A DNA stretch of 64,000 nt, taken from the NCBI GenBank assembly GCA_017625095.1, contig JAGALQ010000019.1, positions 1 through 64,000 of the forward strand, written 5' to 3'. Below the pieces are notes generated by a model that saw only the letters and a program-made list of their open reading frames with translations, ran no database searches and had not been told where the DNA came from. Within the stretch, counting starts at the first letter, position 1, and every line of letters begins with the position of its first letter. Source of the DNA: Clostridia bacterium (GTDB lineage Bacteria > Bacillota > Clostridia > Oscillospirales > Acutalibacteraceae). Of this stretch, positions 1 to 11,095 are shown piece after piece. Both the position numbers and the translations under genes were made by a program.

Positions 1-130
1 CGCTCAGAATGACAAAAGCTCCCTTTGAAGGGAGCTGGATTTGCCGCAAGGCAAAGACTGAGGGTTGCGAAATATTTCACACAATCCTCCGTCACGGCTT
101 CGCCGCGCCACCTCCTTTCCAAAGGAGGTT
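1..130. repeat. Composite palindromic intergenic repeat
   Basis: Several short palindromes follow one another: AGCTCCCTT/AAGGGAGCT around 17-36, a TTTGCC/GGCAAA unit near 40-56, and CCTCCTTT/AAAGGAGG at 111-128. The first bases read as the reverse complement of a TGTCATTCTGAGCG motif. I recall this kind of unit as dispersed, multi-copy intergenic DNA in Oscillospiraceae genomes; only one copy is seen here. The 99-codon open frame across it is judged non-coding. Confidence 0.65.
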
Positions 131-137
131 TTTATAT

Positions 138-240
138 TGTCATCCTGAACGTCGTAGGGGCGACCATCGGTCGTCCGAAAAAGTAATATGTATAATAAAA
201 TATACGGGCGGCGGATTGCCGCCCCTACATTGCAATGACA
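138..240. repeat. Small inverted-repeat (MITE-like) element
   Basis: Outer 6-base inverted ends TGTCAT (138-143) and ATGACA (235-240) flank inner 9-base inverted ends GTAGGGGCG (154-162) and CGCCCCTAC (220-228). Between them are GC-rich arms (GGGCGACC near 158, GGGCGGCGG near 206) and an AT-rich centre. The structure resembles a short non-autonomous element or a REP-like unit inserted beside the first repeat. There is no coding content. The rest of the stretch up to the promoter at 442 shows nothing I can name. Confidence 0.55.
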
Positions 241-441
241 TTTTTAATGTCGCTGTAAATTGCCTTGTCATAAGTTTCTTTTTAAAGGAGTTGTTATTTC
301 AAAGGTGACTGAGAATTGAAAAACGCAATATCCGGCAAAATAAAAAAGCTGTGAACAATGAAATGCAGTGGATAAAACAACATAATTCCCGACAGTAAAT
401 ATCGGCTTATTCGTATGAATTACCGAAATATTGAAAATCGC

Positions 442-470
442 TTTACTTTAATGTATTAATATGTTAAAAT
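442..470 (+). promoter_or_regulatory. Candidate sigma-A promoter of the amino-acid ABC operon
   Basis: TTTACT at 442-447, a 17-base spacer and TAAAAT at 465-470 lie 38 bases before the first gene of the operon. The -35 matches four of six consensus bases and the -10 five of six. Confidence 0.5.
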
Positions 471-507
471 GCTAACACATTAAAGAATACGAAAGGATGT
501 ATTTATT

Positions 508-1341
508 ATGAAAAAGTTTTTAGCACTTCTTCTCGCACTTTCAATGGTATTCTGTTTTGCAGCATGCGGCGGCAACACTGCTCCCGAAGGTGCAACAGAT
601 GCTGTTACAGATGCAGCTGATACAGGCGATAAGACAATCGTTGTCGGCTACACAATCTATGAGCCGATGAACTATCTTGATGAAAACGGTAAGCTTGTCG
701 GCTACGACACTGAGCTTGCAGAGAAGGTTTTCGGCAACCTTGGCTACAAGGTTATCTTCCAGGAGATCGAGTGGAGCAGCAAGTACACTGATCTTGATTC
801 AGGCACAATCGACTGCGTATGGAACGGCTTTACCTGCAACACAGCAGATGATGACGGTGTTCAGCGTGCAGAAAAGGTAGACTTCTCCTACAACTATATG
901 GAGAACCGTCAGGTTGTCGTTGTTAAGGCTGATTCAGGCATCAAGACAGCAGCTGACCTCAACGGTAAGTTCGGCGTTGCTGAAAGCGGTTCAGCAGGCG
1001 AAACATATGCTAAGGAGTTCGAAGGCACATCCTTCAAGGGCTTCATCAAGCAGACAGATTGCCTTACAGAGATCAAGGCAGGCACAGCTGATTTCGCAGT
1101 TGTTGACGCACAGCTTGCAAAGAGCTATGTCGGCAATGGTGACTATGCTGACCTCGCAATCGTTGAAGATCTTTCAAGCGAAGTTGAGTACTACGGTATC
1201 GGCTTCAAGAAGGGCAGCGAGCTCACAGCACAGGTTAATGCACAGCTTGAGGCTCTCGGCGCTGACGGCACAATCGCAGCTCTTGCTGAGAAGTACGGCG
1301 TAGCTAACACAGCTATCAAGGATTTCTCTGACCAGAAATAA
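508..1341 (+). CDS. Amino-acid ABC transporter substrate-binding lipoprotein
   Basis: 277 residues, family 3 extracellular solute-binding protein (SBP_bac_3). A signal peptide with a lipobox ends in FAAC, so Cys20 should be lipidated and the protein tethered outside the membrane. The mature protein opens with the family's IVVGYTIYEPMNY-type first strand and then alternates the two lobes of a periplasmic-binding fold; length is normal. The ATG follows AAAGGATG at about 8 bases. It is followed by a permease and an ATPase in the same direction, completing a polar amino-acid importer (His/Glu/Gln/Arg/cystine class). The exact substrate cannot be read from the sequence. Confidence 0.93.
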   Translation: MKKFLALLLALSMVFCFAACGGNTAPEGATDAVTDAADTGDKTIVVGYTIYEPMNYLDENGKLVGYDTELAEKVFGNLGYKVIFQEIEWSSKYTDLDSGTIDCVWNGFTCNTADDDGVQRAEKVDFSYNYMENRQVVVVKADSGIKTAADLNGKFGVAESGSAGETYAKEFEGTSFKGFIKQTDCLTEIKAGTADFAVVDAQLAKSYVGNGDYADLAIVEDLSSEVEYYGIGFKKGSELTAQVNAQLEALGADGTIAALAEKYGVANTAIKDFSDQK

Positions 1342-1384
1342 TCGTTTCCCATTTCTTAAAGATATAATTAACCGGAGTTAAAGT

Positions 1385-2080
1385 ATGACCTTTTTAGAAG
1401 TCACGGCTTTTTTGTTCGACGGCTTTAAAATATCTTTGCTTATCTTTGCGGTGACGCTGCTTTGCGGCGCACCGCTTGGTTTGCCTATAGCCTTTTGTTC
1501 AATGAGCCGTTTTAAAATTGTTAAGTCAATCACTAAGGTAATTGTCTGGGTTGTAAGAGGTATTCCGCTTATGCTTCAGATATTTATCATCTATTATGTG
1601 CCGGGTCTGCTGTTTGATTATCAGATTTTCGGAAAGATAGACAGGTTTATGTTTATCGAATACGGTCTTCCCGATATGGGGCGAATTACAGCGGTACTTA
1701 TTGCGTTTACAATCAACTACGCTTGCTACTTCTCTGAAATATACCGCGGCGGTATCGAATCAATTTCAAAAGGTCAGTATGAGGCAGGTTATGTGCTCGG
1801 TCTGACCAAGTCGCAGATTTTCAGAAAGATTATCCTCAAGCAGGTTGTTCAGCGCATTGTTCCGCCTATGTCCAATGAGATAATCACACTTATCAAAGAC
1901 ACCGCACTTGCAAACTGTATTATGGTTTGCGAAATCATCAAAAACGCTAAGGAGCTTGCGGCAACAAAGGCAATGATATGGCCGCTGTTCTTTACAGGCG
2001 TGTTCTATCTTGTCTTTGTCGGCATCCTTACGGTTGTTCTCGGCAAGGCTGAAAAGAAGTTAAGTTATTTCAGGAGTTAA
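1385..2080 (+). CDS. Polar amino-acid ABC transporter permease (HisM/GlnP type)
   Basis: 231 residues with about five hydrophobic membrane segments. The cytoplasmic EAA loop that docks on the ATPase is clear near residues 138-165: EAGYVLGLTKSQIF, then a downstream P-P-M-S-N-E helix. Family length is about 215-235. It lies 43 bases after the binding-protein gene and 3 bases before the ATPase gene, with an AACCGGAG-type ribosome site, so the three are co-transcribed. A single permease gene implies a homodimeric channel. Confidence 0.92.
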   Translation: MTFLEVTAFLFDGFKISLLIFAVTLLCGAPLGLPIAFCSMSRFKIVKSITKVIVWVVRGIPLMLQIFIIYYVPGLLFDYQIFGKIDRFMFIEYGLPDMGRITAVLIAFTINYACYFSEIYRGGIESISKGQYEAGYVLGLTKSQIFRKIILKQVVQRIVPPMSNEIITLIKDTALANCIMVCEIIKNAKELAATKAMIWPLFFTGVFYLVFVGILTVVLGKAEKKLSYFRS

Positions 2081-2083
2081 GCT

Positions 2084-2833
2084 ATGTCGATATTAAAGGT
2101 TAGTAACATAAGAAAGAGCTTCGGCAAAACCGAGGTTCTCAAAGATATCAGCTTCACTCTTGAGAAAGGTGAGGTTCTCTCGATTATCGGTTCATCGGGA
2201 AGCGGTAAGACAACTCTTCTCAGATGCCTCAATTTTCTTGAAACAATCAACAACGGTAAGATTGAGGTTGACGACGAGATTCTTTACGACAGCGGTAGTA
2301 ACGTTCGTATGACGGATGAGAAAATCAGAGAAAACAGACTGAACTTCGGTCTTGTGTTTCAGAATTTTAATCTCTTCCCTCAATACACCGTGCTTCAGAA
2401 TCTGACTCTCGCACCGACTCTTCTCAAGAAGGGGACACCCGAAGAAATTGAGAATAAGGCACGCGAAATTATCAAAAGCGTCGGTCTTGAGGAAAAGGTT
2501 GATTTCTATCCTTGCCAGCTTTCGGGCGGTCAGCAGCAGCGTGTGGCAATTGCACGTGCACTTGCGCTCAATCCGAAAATTCTCTTTTTTGATGAGCCTA
2601 CATCTGCGCTCGATCCTGAGCTTACTCAGGAGGTTCTCAACGTAATCAGAGAGCTTAAGGATAAGGGCTGCACAATGGTTATTGTCACCCACGAAATGGA
2701 TTTTGCAAGACACGTATCCGATAAGGTCATCTTTATGGCTGACGGTGTTATCGAAGAGCAGGGTACACCTGAGGACGTTCTTGTTAACCCGAAATCGGAA
2801 AGAACGAAGGCTTTCCTCAACAAGTTAGGCTGA
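2084..2833 (+). CDS. Polar amino-acid ABC transporter ATP-binding protein
   Basis: 249 residues. Walker [10 protein letters not shown] at 36-44, a Q-loop in [10 protein letters not shown], signature LSGGQQQR, Walker [15 protein letters not shown] and a switch histidine in IVTHEMDFA are all intact, so it should be an active ATPase powering uptake with the two upstream genes. The family is GlnQ/HisP/ArtP-like. The start follows the permease stop by 3 bases. A strong stem-loop follows the stop and closes the operon. Confidence 0.95.
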   Translation: MSILKVSNIRKSFGKTEVLKDISFTLEKGEVLSIIGSSGSGKTTLLRCLNFLETINNGKIEVDDEILYDSGSNVRMTDEKIRENRLNFGLVFQNFNLFPQYTVLQNLTLAPTLLKKGTPEEIENKAREIIKSVGLEEKVDFYPCQLSGGQQQRVAIARALALNPKILFFDEPTSALDPELTQEVLNVIRELKDKGCTMVIVTHEMDFARHVSDKVIFMADGVIEEQGTPEDVLVNPKSERTKAFLNKLG

Positions 2834-2854
2834 TTTACAGTAAAATAATTTTAC

Positions 2855-2916
2855 GCACACTTTACCTCGTGTTCAGGCGAAAAAAGCCTATACAGAGCGG
2901 AAGTGTGCATTTTTTC
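2855..2916 (+). terminator. Rho-independent terminator of the ABC operon
   Basis: GCACACTT (2855-2862) pairs with AAGTGTGC (2901-2908), with an inner AGGC/GCCT stem, followed by ATTTTTTC. It separates the ABC operon from the rpoB promoter region. Confidence 0.8.
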
Positions 2917-2995
2917 TGTTTGTGAATAAATTTGCAAAAGTAAAGAAAAATAGAAAAATAAAGCAAAAAACTTAACAAAATCCACCTGAAAGCCC

Positions 2996-3024
2996 TTGAC
3001 AACAGGAAAAATATGCTCTATAAT
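2996..3024 (+). promoter_or_regulatory. Consensus sigma-A promoter of rpoB-rpoC
   Basis: Exact TTGACA (2996-3001), 17-base spacer, exact TATAAT (3019-3024). Transcription would start near 3031, giving an untranslated leader of about 145 bases. That leader can form a hairpin (3084-3093 with 3105-3114, one mismatch). No other gene or site is seen between 2917 and 3174. Confidence 0.9.
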
Positions 3025-3174
3025 ACCTAATTACAATTAAAATGGATTTATAGTGGTTTAATAGCGACTTAACTAAAATCCGCGATTTTTGGTTGTGCAA
3101 TATGACTAAAAATCACAGCGAATTCCGGTCAAATTTCTAACTGCGATATAGAAAAAGAATGGAGTGATTTGCCT

Positions 3175-6100
3175 ATGGCAAAAGCAGCCAAAATGATCAA
3201 GCATGGCAAGATCGAACGATTGAGCTACGGCAGGAACAATGAGGTTATGGGTATGCCCAACTTCATCGAGATCCAGAAGAATTCCTACAAATGGTTCCTT
3301 GAAAAGGGAATGAAAGAGGTATTCCGTGATATCGATGAAATCACTGATTACACAGGCAACCTTGTCCTCACCTTTGTCGACTTCCGCATGGAAGACAAGC
3401 CCAAGTACACAATTGCCGAGTGTAAGAAGCGTGACGCAAGCTACTCTGCACCCATGCGTGTAACCGCCCGTCTTTACAACAAAGAGACAGGCGAAATCAA
3501 AGAGAACGAGGTCTTTATGGGTGACTTCCCCATTATGACCGACAGCGGCACTTTCGTTATCAACGGTGCTGAGCGTGTTATCGTTTCACAGCTCGTACGT
3601 TCTCCCGGTGTTTACTTCGATATCGACCACGATAAGGTTGGTAAGGAGCTTTACACAACACAGATCATTCCCAACAGAGGTGCATGGCTCGAGTTTGAGA
3701 CAGACCAGAACGACCTCTACTACGTCAGAATTGACAAGAACAGAAAGATTTTTGTTACAACCTTCATCCGTGCTCTCTTCTGCGGAACTGAGCTTGGCGA
3801 GGGTACAAATCAGGATATTCTCGATATGTTCGGTGATGATGTCAGAATCAACGCAACACTCGAGAAGGATGAGAAGCAGAATGCAGCTGAGGCTCTTCTC
3901 GAAGTATATCGCAAGCTTCGTCCGGGCGAGCCGCCTTCAATCGAGACAGCTCAGACTCACCTCGACAATCTCTTCTTCGATCCTCACCGTTACGACCTTT
4001 CACGCGTAGGCCGTTACAAGTACAACAAGAAACTTGCTATCTCCGACAGACTTGCAGGCTGCACAGCTGCTGATATGATCATCAGCGAGGCAACAGGTGA
4101 GATTCTTGCAGAGCCCGGCGAGTTTATCACAAAAGAAAAAGCATACGAGATTGAGCAGGCAGGTGTAAGTAAGGCTTACGTTGATCTTGACGGTCAGCGC
4201 ATCTGCATCATCTCAAACGGTATGGTCGACATCGGCACATACTTCCCGCAGTTCACAAAGGAACAGCTCGAGGATGCCGCAATCAACGAGAAGGTCAGCT
4301 TCACAGCTCTTAAGCCCATCGTTGACGCTGCAGCTGAAGAGGGCTGGTCAGACGAGGAGATTCTTGCAAAGCTCCTTGAGAATTGCGACAGCCTTATTCC
4401 CAAGCACATTGTCCGCGAGGATATCTTCGCATCCATCAACTACCTCAACTGCCTTGCAAACGGTCTTGGCAGCAAGGATGACATCGACCATCTCGGTAAC
4501 AGACGTATCCGCTGCGTAGGTGAGCTGCTTCAGAATCAGTTCAGAATCGGCTTCACAAGAATGGAGAGAGTTGTCCGCGAGCGTATGTCAATCCAGGCTC
4601 AGGACAGCGATAAGCTCACTCCTCAGTCACTTATCAGCATCCGTCCCGTTGTTGCGGCTATCAAAGAGTTCTTCGGTTCTTCACCGCTCTCACAGTTCAT
4701 GGATCAGACCAACCCGCTTTCCGAGCTGACTCACAAGCGTCGTCTTTCAGCTCTCGGCCCCGGCGGTCTTTCACGTGACCGTGCAGGTTTCGAAGTCCGT
4801 GACGTTCACTACAGCCACTACGGCCGTATGTGCCCCATCGAGACTCCTGAAGGTCCCAACATCGGTCTTATCTCTTACCTTGCAACATTTGCAAGAATCA
4901 ACGATTACGGCTTTATCGAGGCTCCCTACCGCAAGGTAGATAAGGAGACCGGTATTGTTTCCGATGAAGTTGTTTATATGACAGCTGATGTCGAAGATAA
5001 CTACATCGTTGCTCAGGCTAACGAGCCCCTCGACGAGAACAACCGCTTCAAGAATCCCAGAGTCAATGCACGTCACCGTGATGAGTTCCTTGACATCGAG
5101 AACAACAGAGTTGACTATATGGACGTTTCGCCCAAGATGGTTGTTTCTGTTGCAACAGCAATGATTCCCTTCCTTGAGAACGATGACGCCAACCGTGCGC
5201 TCATGGGATCCAACATGCAGAAGCAGGCTGTTCCGCTCCTCAAGACAGATGCTCCCATCGTTGCAACAGGTATGGAATACAAGGCTGCTGTTGACTCAGG
5301 TGTTTCACTTGTAGCACGCAACGCAGGTACCGTTACCTATGTCAGCGCTGATAAGATTGAGATCCTCACCAACGAAGGCGAGATCGATACCTACGAGCTT
5401 ATCAAGTTCCAGCGCTCCAACCAGGGCACCTGCATCAACCAGCGTCCCGTCGTCAAGGCAGGTCAGAAGGTTGAATATATGGAGGTTATCGCAGACGGTC
5501 CCGCAACCGATCTTGGTGAAATCAGCCTCGGTAAGAACGCACTCATCGGCTTCATGACCTGGGAAGGTTACAACTACGAGGATGCTGTTCTTATTAACGA
5601 AAAGCTTGTCCGTAATGATGTTTACACATCTATCCATATCGAAAAGTACGAGCTTGAAGCACGTGATACAAAGCTCGGACCGGAAGATATCACAAGAGAT
5701 ATTCCCAACGTCGGCGAAGATGTACTCAAGGATCTTGATGAAGAGGGTATCATCCGCGTCGGCGCAGAGGTTCACTCAGGTGATATCCTTGTAGGTAAGG
5801 TTACACCCAAGGGTGAGACCGAGCTTACAGCTGAAGAGAGACTTCTCCGTGCTATCTTCGGCGAAAAGGCAAGAGAGGTCAGAGATACTTCTCTTCGCGT
5901 ACCTCACGGCGAATACGGTATCGTTGTTGACGTTGAAGTATTCACACGTGAAAACAGTGACGAACTCAACCCCGGTGTTAACAAGGTTGTCCGCTGCTAC
6001 ATCGCTCAGAAGCGTAAGCTCTCTGTCGGTGATAAGATGGCCGGTCGCCACGGTAACAAGGGTGTTGTTTCCAGAATTCTTCCTCAGGAAGATATGCCCT

Positions 6101-7023
6101 TCCTTCCCGACGGTACTCCGCTTGATATCGTTCTTAACCCCCTCGGCGTTCCCAGCCGTATGAATATCGGTCAGGTTCTCGAGGTTCACCTCGGCTTTGC
6201 AGCCAAGTCAATGGGTGTCAAGGTTATGACTCCCGTATTTGACGGCGCAGACGAAGGCGATATCATCGAAGCATTCAAAATGGCAAACGAAAAGCTTATG
6301 GAAGCTGCAAGAGCAAAGGCTCTTGAGAACGGCGAAGAGTTCAACGAAGAGAACGTATTCCAGCTTCGCAGCGACTGTAAGTCAATCCTCAGAGACGGCA
6401 GAACAGGTAAGCAGTTTGATAACCCCGTAACAGTCGGTATCATGTATTACCTCAAGCTTCTCCATCTCGTTGACGACAAGATTCACGCCCGTTCAACAGG
6501 CCCGTACTCACTCATCACTCAGCAGCCCCTCGGCGGTAAAGCTCAGTTCGGCGGCCAGAGATTCGGTGAAATGGAAGTCTGGGCACTTGAAGCATACGGC
6601 GCAGCTTATACTCTTCAGGAAATTCTCACCGTCAAGTCAGACGACGTTGTCGGCCGTGTAAACACATACAAGGCAATCGTCAAGGGTCTTAACGTACCCA
6701 AGCCCGGTGTTCCCGAATCATTCAAGGTTCTTATCAAGGAACTTCAGTCACTCGGTCTTGACGTTAAGGTTCTCGATGGCGACAAAAACGAAATTGACCT
6801 CAGACAGACATTTGACGATGATGATGTCGGTCTCCACCTTGTTGACAGCGAAGCATTCTCAACCGTAAACGATGCGGGTGATGCTCAGGGCTACTCACAG
6901 GAGGGCGAAGGCATATTTGAAAACGGCGATGCTCAGTCAGATGAGAATGACGATTGGGGCGAGGAAATACTCGAGCTTGATTTCTTCTCAGACGATGCTG
7001 CGGATGACAGCTACGACGAATAA
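3175..7023 (+). CDS. rpoB: DNA-directed RNA polymerase subunit beta
   Basis: About 1282 residues; forms with beta' the catalytic core of RNA polymerase. The rifampicin-binding segment is clear near residues 498-530 ([29 protein letters not shown]), followed by [13 protein letters not shown]. Asp, His and Ser at the positions of E. coli D516, H526 and S531 are the usual sensitive residues, while the position of E. coli Q510 is Pro. Later blocks include [25 protein letters not shown] and [21 protein letters not shown]. The ATG at 3175 is preferred over an in-frame TTG at 3169 because GGAGTGA ends 7 bases before the ATG. A strongly acidic C-terminal tail follows the conserved core. rplJ/rplL, the usual upstream neighbours, are absent. 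Confidence 0.98.
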   Translation: MAKAAKMIKHGKIERLSYGRNNEVMGMPNFIEIQKNSYKWFLEKGMKEVFRDIDEITDYTGNLVLTFVDFRMEDKPKYTIAECKKRDASYSAPMRVTARLYNKETGEIKENEVFMGDFPIMTDSGTFVINGAERVIVSQLVRSPGVYFDIDHDKVGKELYTTQIIPNRGAWLEFETDQNDLYYVRIDKNRKIFVTTFIRALFCGTELGEGTNQDILDMFGDDVRINATLEKDEKQNAAEALLEVYRKLRPGEPPSIETAQTHLDNLFFDPHRYDLSRVGRYKYNKKLAISDRLAGCTAADMIISEATGEILAEPGEFITKEKAYEIEQAGVSKAYVDLDGQRICIISNGMVDIGTYFPQFTKEQLEDAAINEKVSFTALKPIVDAAAEEGWSDEEILAKLLENCDSLIPKHIVREDIFASINYLNCLANGLGSKDDIDHLGNRRIRCVGELLQNQFRIGFTRMERVVRERMSIQAQDSDKLTPQSLISIRPVVAAIKEFFGSSPLSQFMDQTNPLSELTHKRRLSALGPGGLSRDRAGFEVRDVHYSHYGRMCPIETPEGPNIGLISYLATFARINDYGFIEAPYRKVDKETGIVSDEVVYMTADVEDNYIVAQANEPLDENNRFKNPRVNARHRDEFLDIENNRVDYMDVSPKMVVSVATAMIPFLENDDANRALMGSNMQKQAVPLLKTDAPIVATGMEYKAAVDSGVSLVARNAGTVTYVSADKIEILTNEGEIDTYELIKFQRSNQGTCINQRPVVKAGQKVEYMEVIADGPATDLGEISLGKNALIGFMTWEGYNYEDAVLINEKLVRNDVYTSIHIEKYELEARDTKLGPEDITRDIPNVGEDVLKDLDEEGIIRVGAEVHSGDILVGKVTPKGETELTAEERLLRAIFGEKAREVRDTSLRVPHGEYGIVVDVEVFTRENSDELNPGVNKVVRCYIAQKRKLSVGDKMAGRHGNKGVVSRILPQEDMPFLPDGTPLDIVLNPLGVPSRMNIGQVLEVHLGFAAKSMGVKVMTPVFDGADEGDIIEAFKMANEKLMEAARAKALENGEEFNEENVFQLRSDCKSILRDGRTGKQFDNPVTVGIMYYLKLLHLVDDKIHARSTGPYSLITQQPLGGKAQFGGQRFGEMEVWALEAYGAAYTLQEILTVKSDDVVGRVNTYKAIVKGLNVPKPGVPESFKVLIKELQSLGLDVKVLDGDKNEIDLRQTFDDDDVGLHLVDSEAFSTVNDAGDAQGYSQEGEGIFENGDAQSDENDDWGEEILELDFFSDDAADDSYDE

Positions 7024-7066
7024 TCAAACCGTTCTTCAAAATTAATTAAGAAAAGAGGTCGTTTTA

Positions 7067-10000
7067 ATGGATAACAACACAAATGAAATCACCTTTGAAT
7101 CTATACAGATAGCGCTTGCCTCTCCCGAAAAGATCAGAAACTGGTCACACGGTGAAGTCAAGAAGCCCGAAACAATCAACTACAGAACACTCAAGCCCGA
7201 AAGAGACGGTCTTTTCTGTGAGAGAATTTTCGGACCTATGAAGGATTGGGAGTGCCACTGCGGTAAGTATAAGAGAATCCGCTATAAGGGCAAGGTCTGT
7301 GACCGTTGCGGTGTTGAAATCACAAAGGCAAAGGTCCGCCGTGAGCGTATGGGTCACATCGAGCTTGCAGCTCCCGTTTCCCACATCTGGTACTTCAAGG
7401 GTATCCCCTCAAGAATGGGTCTTATCCTTGATATCTCACCCAGAAATCTTGAAAAAGTTCTTTACTTTGCAATGTATATTGTCATCGATCCCGGTGACAC
7501 TCCTCTTAACAAATATCAGACTCTTTCCGAGAAAGAGTACGGCGATTGGTACGAAAAGTACGGCGACAGCTTCCGTGCAGGCATGGGTGCTGAAGCTATC
7601 AAAGAGCTTCTCGCTGAGATTGATATTGATGAGCTTGATGATCAGCTTCGCAATGACCTTGCAAACGCAAGCGGTCAGAAGCGTGCAAGAATCCTCAAGA
7701 GACTTGAGGTTGTCGATGCTTTCAAGCATTCAGGCAACAAGCCCGAGTGGATGATTATGGATGTTATTCCCGTCATCCCGCCCGATATCCGTCCTATGGT
7801 TCAGCTCGATGGCGGCAGATTTGCAACATCTGACCTCAACGATCTTTACCGCAGAGTTATCAACAGAAACAACCGTCTTAAGAAGCTCCTCGAGCTCGGT
7901 GCTCCCGACATCATTGTCCGCAACGAGAAGAGAATGCTTCAGGAGGCTGTTGACGCACTTATCGACAACGGCAGAAGAGGCAGACCCGTTACAGGTCCCA
8001 ACAACCGTCCTCTCAAGTCACTTTCCGATATGCTCAAGGGTAAGCAGGGTCGCTTCCGTCAGAACCTTCTCGGTAAGCGTGTTGACTACTCAGGACGTTC
8101 GGTTATCGTTGTCGGTCCCGAGCTTAAGATTTATCAGTGCGGTCTTCCCAAGGAGATGGCTCTTGAGCTCTTCAAGCCTTTCGTTATGAAGCGCCTTTTC
8201 GAAACAAAGGTTGCTCTCAATATCAAAACAGCACGTAAGATGGTAGAACGTGCAAATCCCGAAGTATGGGATGCACTTGAGATCGTTATCAAGGATCATC
8301 CTGTTATGCTCAACCGTGCTCCTACACTTCACAGACTCGGTATTCAGGCTTTCGAACCCGTCCTTGTTGAGGGCAGAGCTATCAAGCTTCATCCCCTCGT
8401 ATGTACAGCTTTCAACGCTGACTTCGACGGTGACCAGATGGCTGTTCACGTACCGCTTTCAGCAGAGGCACAGGCAGAGGCACGTTTCCTTATGCTTGCT
8501 GCAAACAACCTTCTCAAGCCCTCCGACGGTAAACCCGTTGCAGTTCCCACACAGGATATGATCCTCGGTTCATACTACATGACTCTTGTCAAGAAGGATG
8601 AACCCGGACAGGGTAAGGTGTTCCGCGATGTCAACGAGGCTATGATGGCTTATGATGAAGGCGATATCACCCTTCATTCAATCATCAAGATCCGTATGAC
8701 AAAGGAAATCAACGGCAAGCTCTGCACAAAGTTCCTTCAGACAACACTTGGTCGTGTTATCTTCAACAATCCCATTCCTCAGGATCTCGGACTTATCGAG
8801 CGTAAGACTGAGGATGATATGTTCAAGCTTGAGTTCGGTGATATCAGCGACGTTGACTTCGAGGCAATCAAGGACGACGACAAGGCGTTCAAGGCTGCTG
8901 TCGGTATGATTGCAAAGAAGAAGACAATCGGCAGAGTTATCGAGAGCTGTATCAAGAAGCACGGCACATCCGTAACAGCTGAGGTTCTTGACAAGATCAA
9001 GGCTCAGGGCTACAAGTACTCAACAATTTCCGGTCTCACGGTTTCTGTTTTCGATGCTACAATTCCGCAGGAGAAGGCAGATTACCTTGCAGAGGCTGAA
9101 GCTAAGATTGATAAGATCACAAAGAAGTATAAGAAGGGTCTTATCAGTAACGAGAGACGTTCAAAGGACGTTATCTCAACATGGGAAGAGTGTACGTCCA
9201 AGGTTGCCAAGGCTCTTAAAGAGGGCTTTGACCCGTACAACCCCATCAACATGATGCTTGACTCCGGTGCCCGTGGTAACGATAGCCAGCTTCGTCAGCT
9301 CGCAGGTATGCGTGGTCTTATCGCTAACACAGCAGGTAAGACAATCGAAATTCCGATTCGTGCAAACTACAGAGAGGGTCTTAATATCCTCGAGTACTTC
9401 ATTTCATCACGTGGTGCCCGTAAGGGTCTTGCCGATACCGCTCTTCGTACAGCTGACTCGGGTTACCTCACACGTCGTCTTGTTGACGTTTCTCAGGATG
9501 TTATCATTCACGATGAGGATTGCCACTGCCACGATGGTGTTTATGTCTACGATATCGATGACGGACACAGAGTTATTGAAGACCTTTCTGAGCGTCTTAC
9601 AGGCAGATATCTGCTTGAGGATCTCGTCGATGCTGAAACAGGCGAGCTTGTAATGAGCTGCGACGCTATGATGACAGAGGAAGACGGCAAGAAGGTTGCA
9701 GACTATGTCCGTTCACACACACCCGCAGGCGAGCGTGCACAGATCAAGATCCGTTCACTTCTCACCTGTGAGGCAGAGCACGGCGTATGTATCAAGTGCT
9801 ACGGCTCCAACCTTGCAACAGGTGATCCCGTTACAGTCGGTGAGGCTGTCGGTATCATCGCTGCTCAGTCAATCGGTGAACCCGGTACACAGCTTACAAT
9901 GAGAACGTTCCACACCGGTGGTGTCGCTTCTCAGGCCGATATTACACAGGGTCTTCCCAGAGTTGAAGAGCTCTTCGAAGCACGTAAGCCCAAGACACTC

Positions 10001-10720
10001 GCTATCATCAGTGAGATTGACGGTGTCGTTTCTCTTGAGAAGGTCAAGAACAGCCAGTATGTTGTTGTCCGCAATCAGGAGGAAGGCGAGGAGCGCAGCT
10101 ACCTCATCACTTACGGTCTGCGTATCTGTGTTCAGGACGGTCAGCGCATCAAGAAGGGCGACGATATTACAGAGGGTTCACGCAATCCGCACGATATCCT
10201 TGCAGTTCTCGGTATTGAGGCTGTTCACGATTATCTCATCAAGGAAGTTCAGCGCACATACCGCGGACAGGGTGTTGATATCAACGATAAGCATATCGAG
10301 GTTATCGTACGCCAGATGATGAGAAAGACAAAGGTTGTCGAAGAGGGCGACACACATCTTCTTCCCGGCACAACAGTCGATGCTCGTGAAATCATCGAAG
10401 CTAACAACAAGATCCGCGATCTTGAGCGTGAGACAGGCGAGAAGCTCCGTGAAGCAACAGGTACAACAATGCTTCTCGGTATCACAAAGGCTTCACTTGC
10501 AACAGATTCGTTTATGTCTGCCGCATCATTCCAGGAAACAACAAGAGTTCTCACGGATGCTGCAATCAAGGGTAAGACAGATAACCTTATGGGTCTTAAG
10601 GAGAATGTTATCATCGGTAAGCTTCTTCCCTCAGGTACAGGTATGAAGTGCTACAGCGATGTTGAAATCTACTCCACAGGCGCAGAGGAAGAAACTGTTC
10701 TCACAATTGACGCTGAGTGA
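7067..10720 (+). CDS. rpoC: DNA-directed RNA polymerase subunit beta'
   Basis: 1217 residues. The N-terminal zinc-binding domain starts at Cys63 (C-H-C-G, then CDRCG). The catalytic magnesium motif [12 protein letters not shown] places its three aspartates at 452, 454 and 456. Further blocks include [18 protein letters not shown], a second Cys cluster ([11 protein letters not shown]) and the trigger-loop region [20 protein letters not shown]. Length fits Clostridia without a large insertion. It lies 43 bases after rpoB with an AGAGG ribosome site and shares its promoter. Confidence 0.98.
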   Translation: MDNNTNEITFESIQIALASPEKIRNWSHGEVKKPETINYRTLKPERDGLFCERIFGPMKDWECHCGKYKRIRYKGKVCDRCGVEITKAKVRRERMGHIELAAPVSHIWYFKGIPSRMGLILDISPRNLEKVLYFAMYIVIDPGDTPLNKYQTLSEKEYGDWYEKYGDSFRAGMGAEAIKELLAEIDIDELDDQLRNDLANASGQKRARILKRLEVVDAFKHSGNKPEWMIMDVIPVIPPDIRPMVQLDGGRFATSDLNDLYRRVINRNNRLKKLLELGAPDIIVRNEKRMLQEAVDALIDNGRRGRPVTGPNNRPLKSLSDMLKGKQGRFRQNLLGKRVDYSGRSVIVVGPELKIYQCGLPKEMALELFKPFVMKRLFETKVALNIKTARKMVERANPEVWDALEIVIKDHPVMLNRAPTLHRLGIQAFEPVLVEGRAIKLHPLVCTAFNADFDGDQMAVHVPLSAEAQAEARFLMLAANNLLKPSDGKPVAVPTQDMILGSYYMTLVKKDEPGQGKVFRDVNEAMMAYDEGDITLHSIIKIRMTKEINGKLCTKFLQTTLGRVIFNNPIPQDLGLIERKTEDDMFKLEFGDISDVDFEAIKDDDKAFKAAVGMIAKKKTIGRVIESCIKKHGTSVTAEVLDKIKAQGYKYSTISGLTVSVFDATIPQEKADYLAEAEAKIDKITKKYKKGLISNERRSKDVISTWEECTSKVAKALKEGFDPYNPINMMLDSGARGNDSQLRQLAGMRGLIANTAGKTIEIPIRANYREGLNILEYFISSRGARKGLADTALRTADSGYLTRRLVDVSQDVIIHDEDCHCHDGVYVYDIDDGHRVIEDLSERLTGRYLLEDLVDAETGELVMSCDAMMTEEDGKKVADYVRSHTPAGERAQIKIRSLLTCEAEHGVCIKCYGSNLATGDPVTVGEAVGIIAAQSIGEPGTQLTMRTFHTGGVASQADITQGLPRVEELFEARKPKTLAIISEIDGVVSLEKVKNSQYVVVRNQEEGEERSYLITYGLRICVQDGQRIKKGDDITEGSRNPHDILAVLGIEAVHDYLIKEVQRTYRGQGVDINDKHIEVIVRQMMRKTKVVEEGDTHLLPGTTVDAREIIEANNKIRDLERETGEKLREATGTTMLLGITKASLATDSFMSAASFQETTRVLTDAAIKGKTDNLMGLKENVIIGKLLPSGTGMKCYSDVEIYSTGAEEETVLTIDAE

Positions 10721-10741
10721 TAAAAACTTAATTTAAGAATC

Positions 10742-10811
10742 AGGAGGGTGTTTGCGAAATCCGGAAATTCAAGCAGTTTTCGGATAGCATAATATCCTCC
10801 TTGTTTTTTTG
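10742..10811 (+). terminator. Likely terminator after rpoC
   Basis: AGGAGGGTGTT at 10743 pairs (with G-T wobbles) with AATATCCTCCT ending near 10801. An inner ATCCG/CGGAT stem and a T-rich run TTGTTTTTTT follow. Confidence 0.7.
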
Positions 10812-10818
10812 TTACGGT

Positions 10819-10863
10819 GGCATAAATTTATTGCTAAGATGAATAAACCGGTGCATTTATGCC
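10819..10863. other. Unassigned inverted repeat in the rpoC-rpsL gap
   Basis: GGCATAAAT (10819-10827) is perfectly repeated in inverted form as ATTTATGCC (10855-10863), with an inner TTATT/AATAA pair. No T-run follows. Its role is unknown. Apart from this, the terminator and the promoter, the 375-base rpoC-rpsL gap shows no gene; the L7Ae-family gene often found here in Firmicutes is not present. Confidence 0.45.
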
Positions 10864-10958
10864 GATATTGCGATACGGATGTGTGCTCGGGACAGATTCT
10901 TACCGTTTTTTCTTTTGGTCAAATTTACAAAATTTTATACAAAACTTTGTGAAAACTG

Positions 10959-10988
10959 TTGACAAAAAGCGATAGATAATGCTAAAAT
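10959..10988 (+). promoter_or_regulatory. Promoter of the rpsL-rpsG-fusA-tuf operon
   Basis: Exact TTGACA (10959-10964), 18-base spacer, TAAAAT (10983-10988). It leaves a leader of about 100 bases before rpsL that contains a GC-rich stretch and a run of six T at 11059-11064, possibly an attenuator. Confidence 0.8.
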
Positions 10989-11095
10989 AGTAAACTGTGC
11001 CATGTTAGAGAAGTCTGCTGGTCGGTCCTCACAAAAAGGAACGGTCGGCGTAAGGCTTTTTTATAAAAAATACACAAGAAAGGAGATGCTAACTG

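Noticed and set aside
9-308. 99-codon open frame at the start of the window
   Set aside because: It runs through two palindromic repeats, has no ribosome site, and its sequence follows the repeats rather than a protein pattern.
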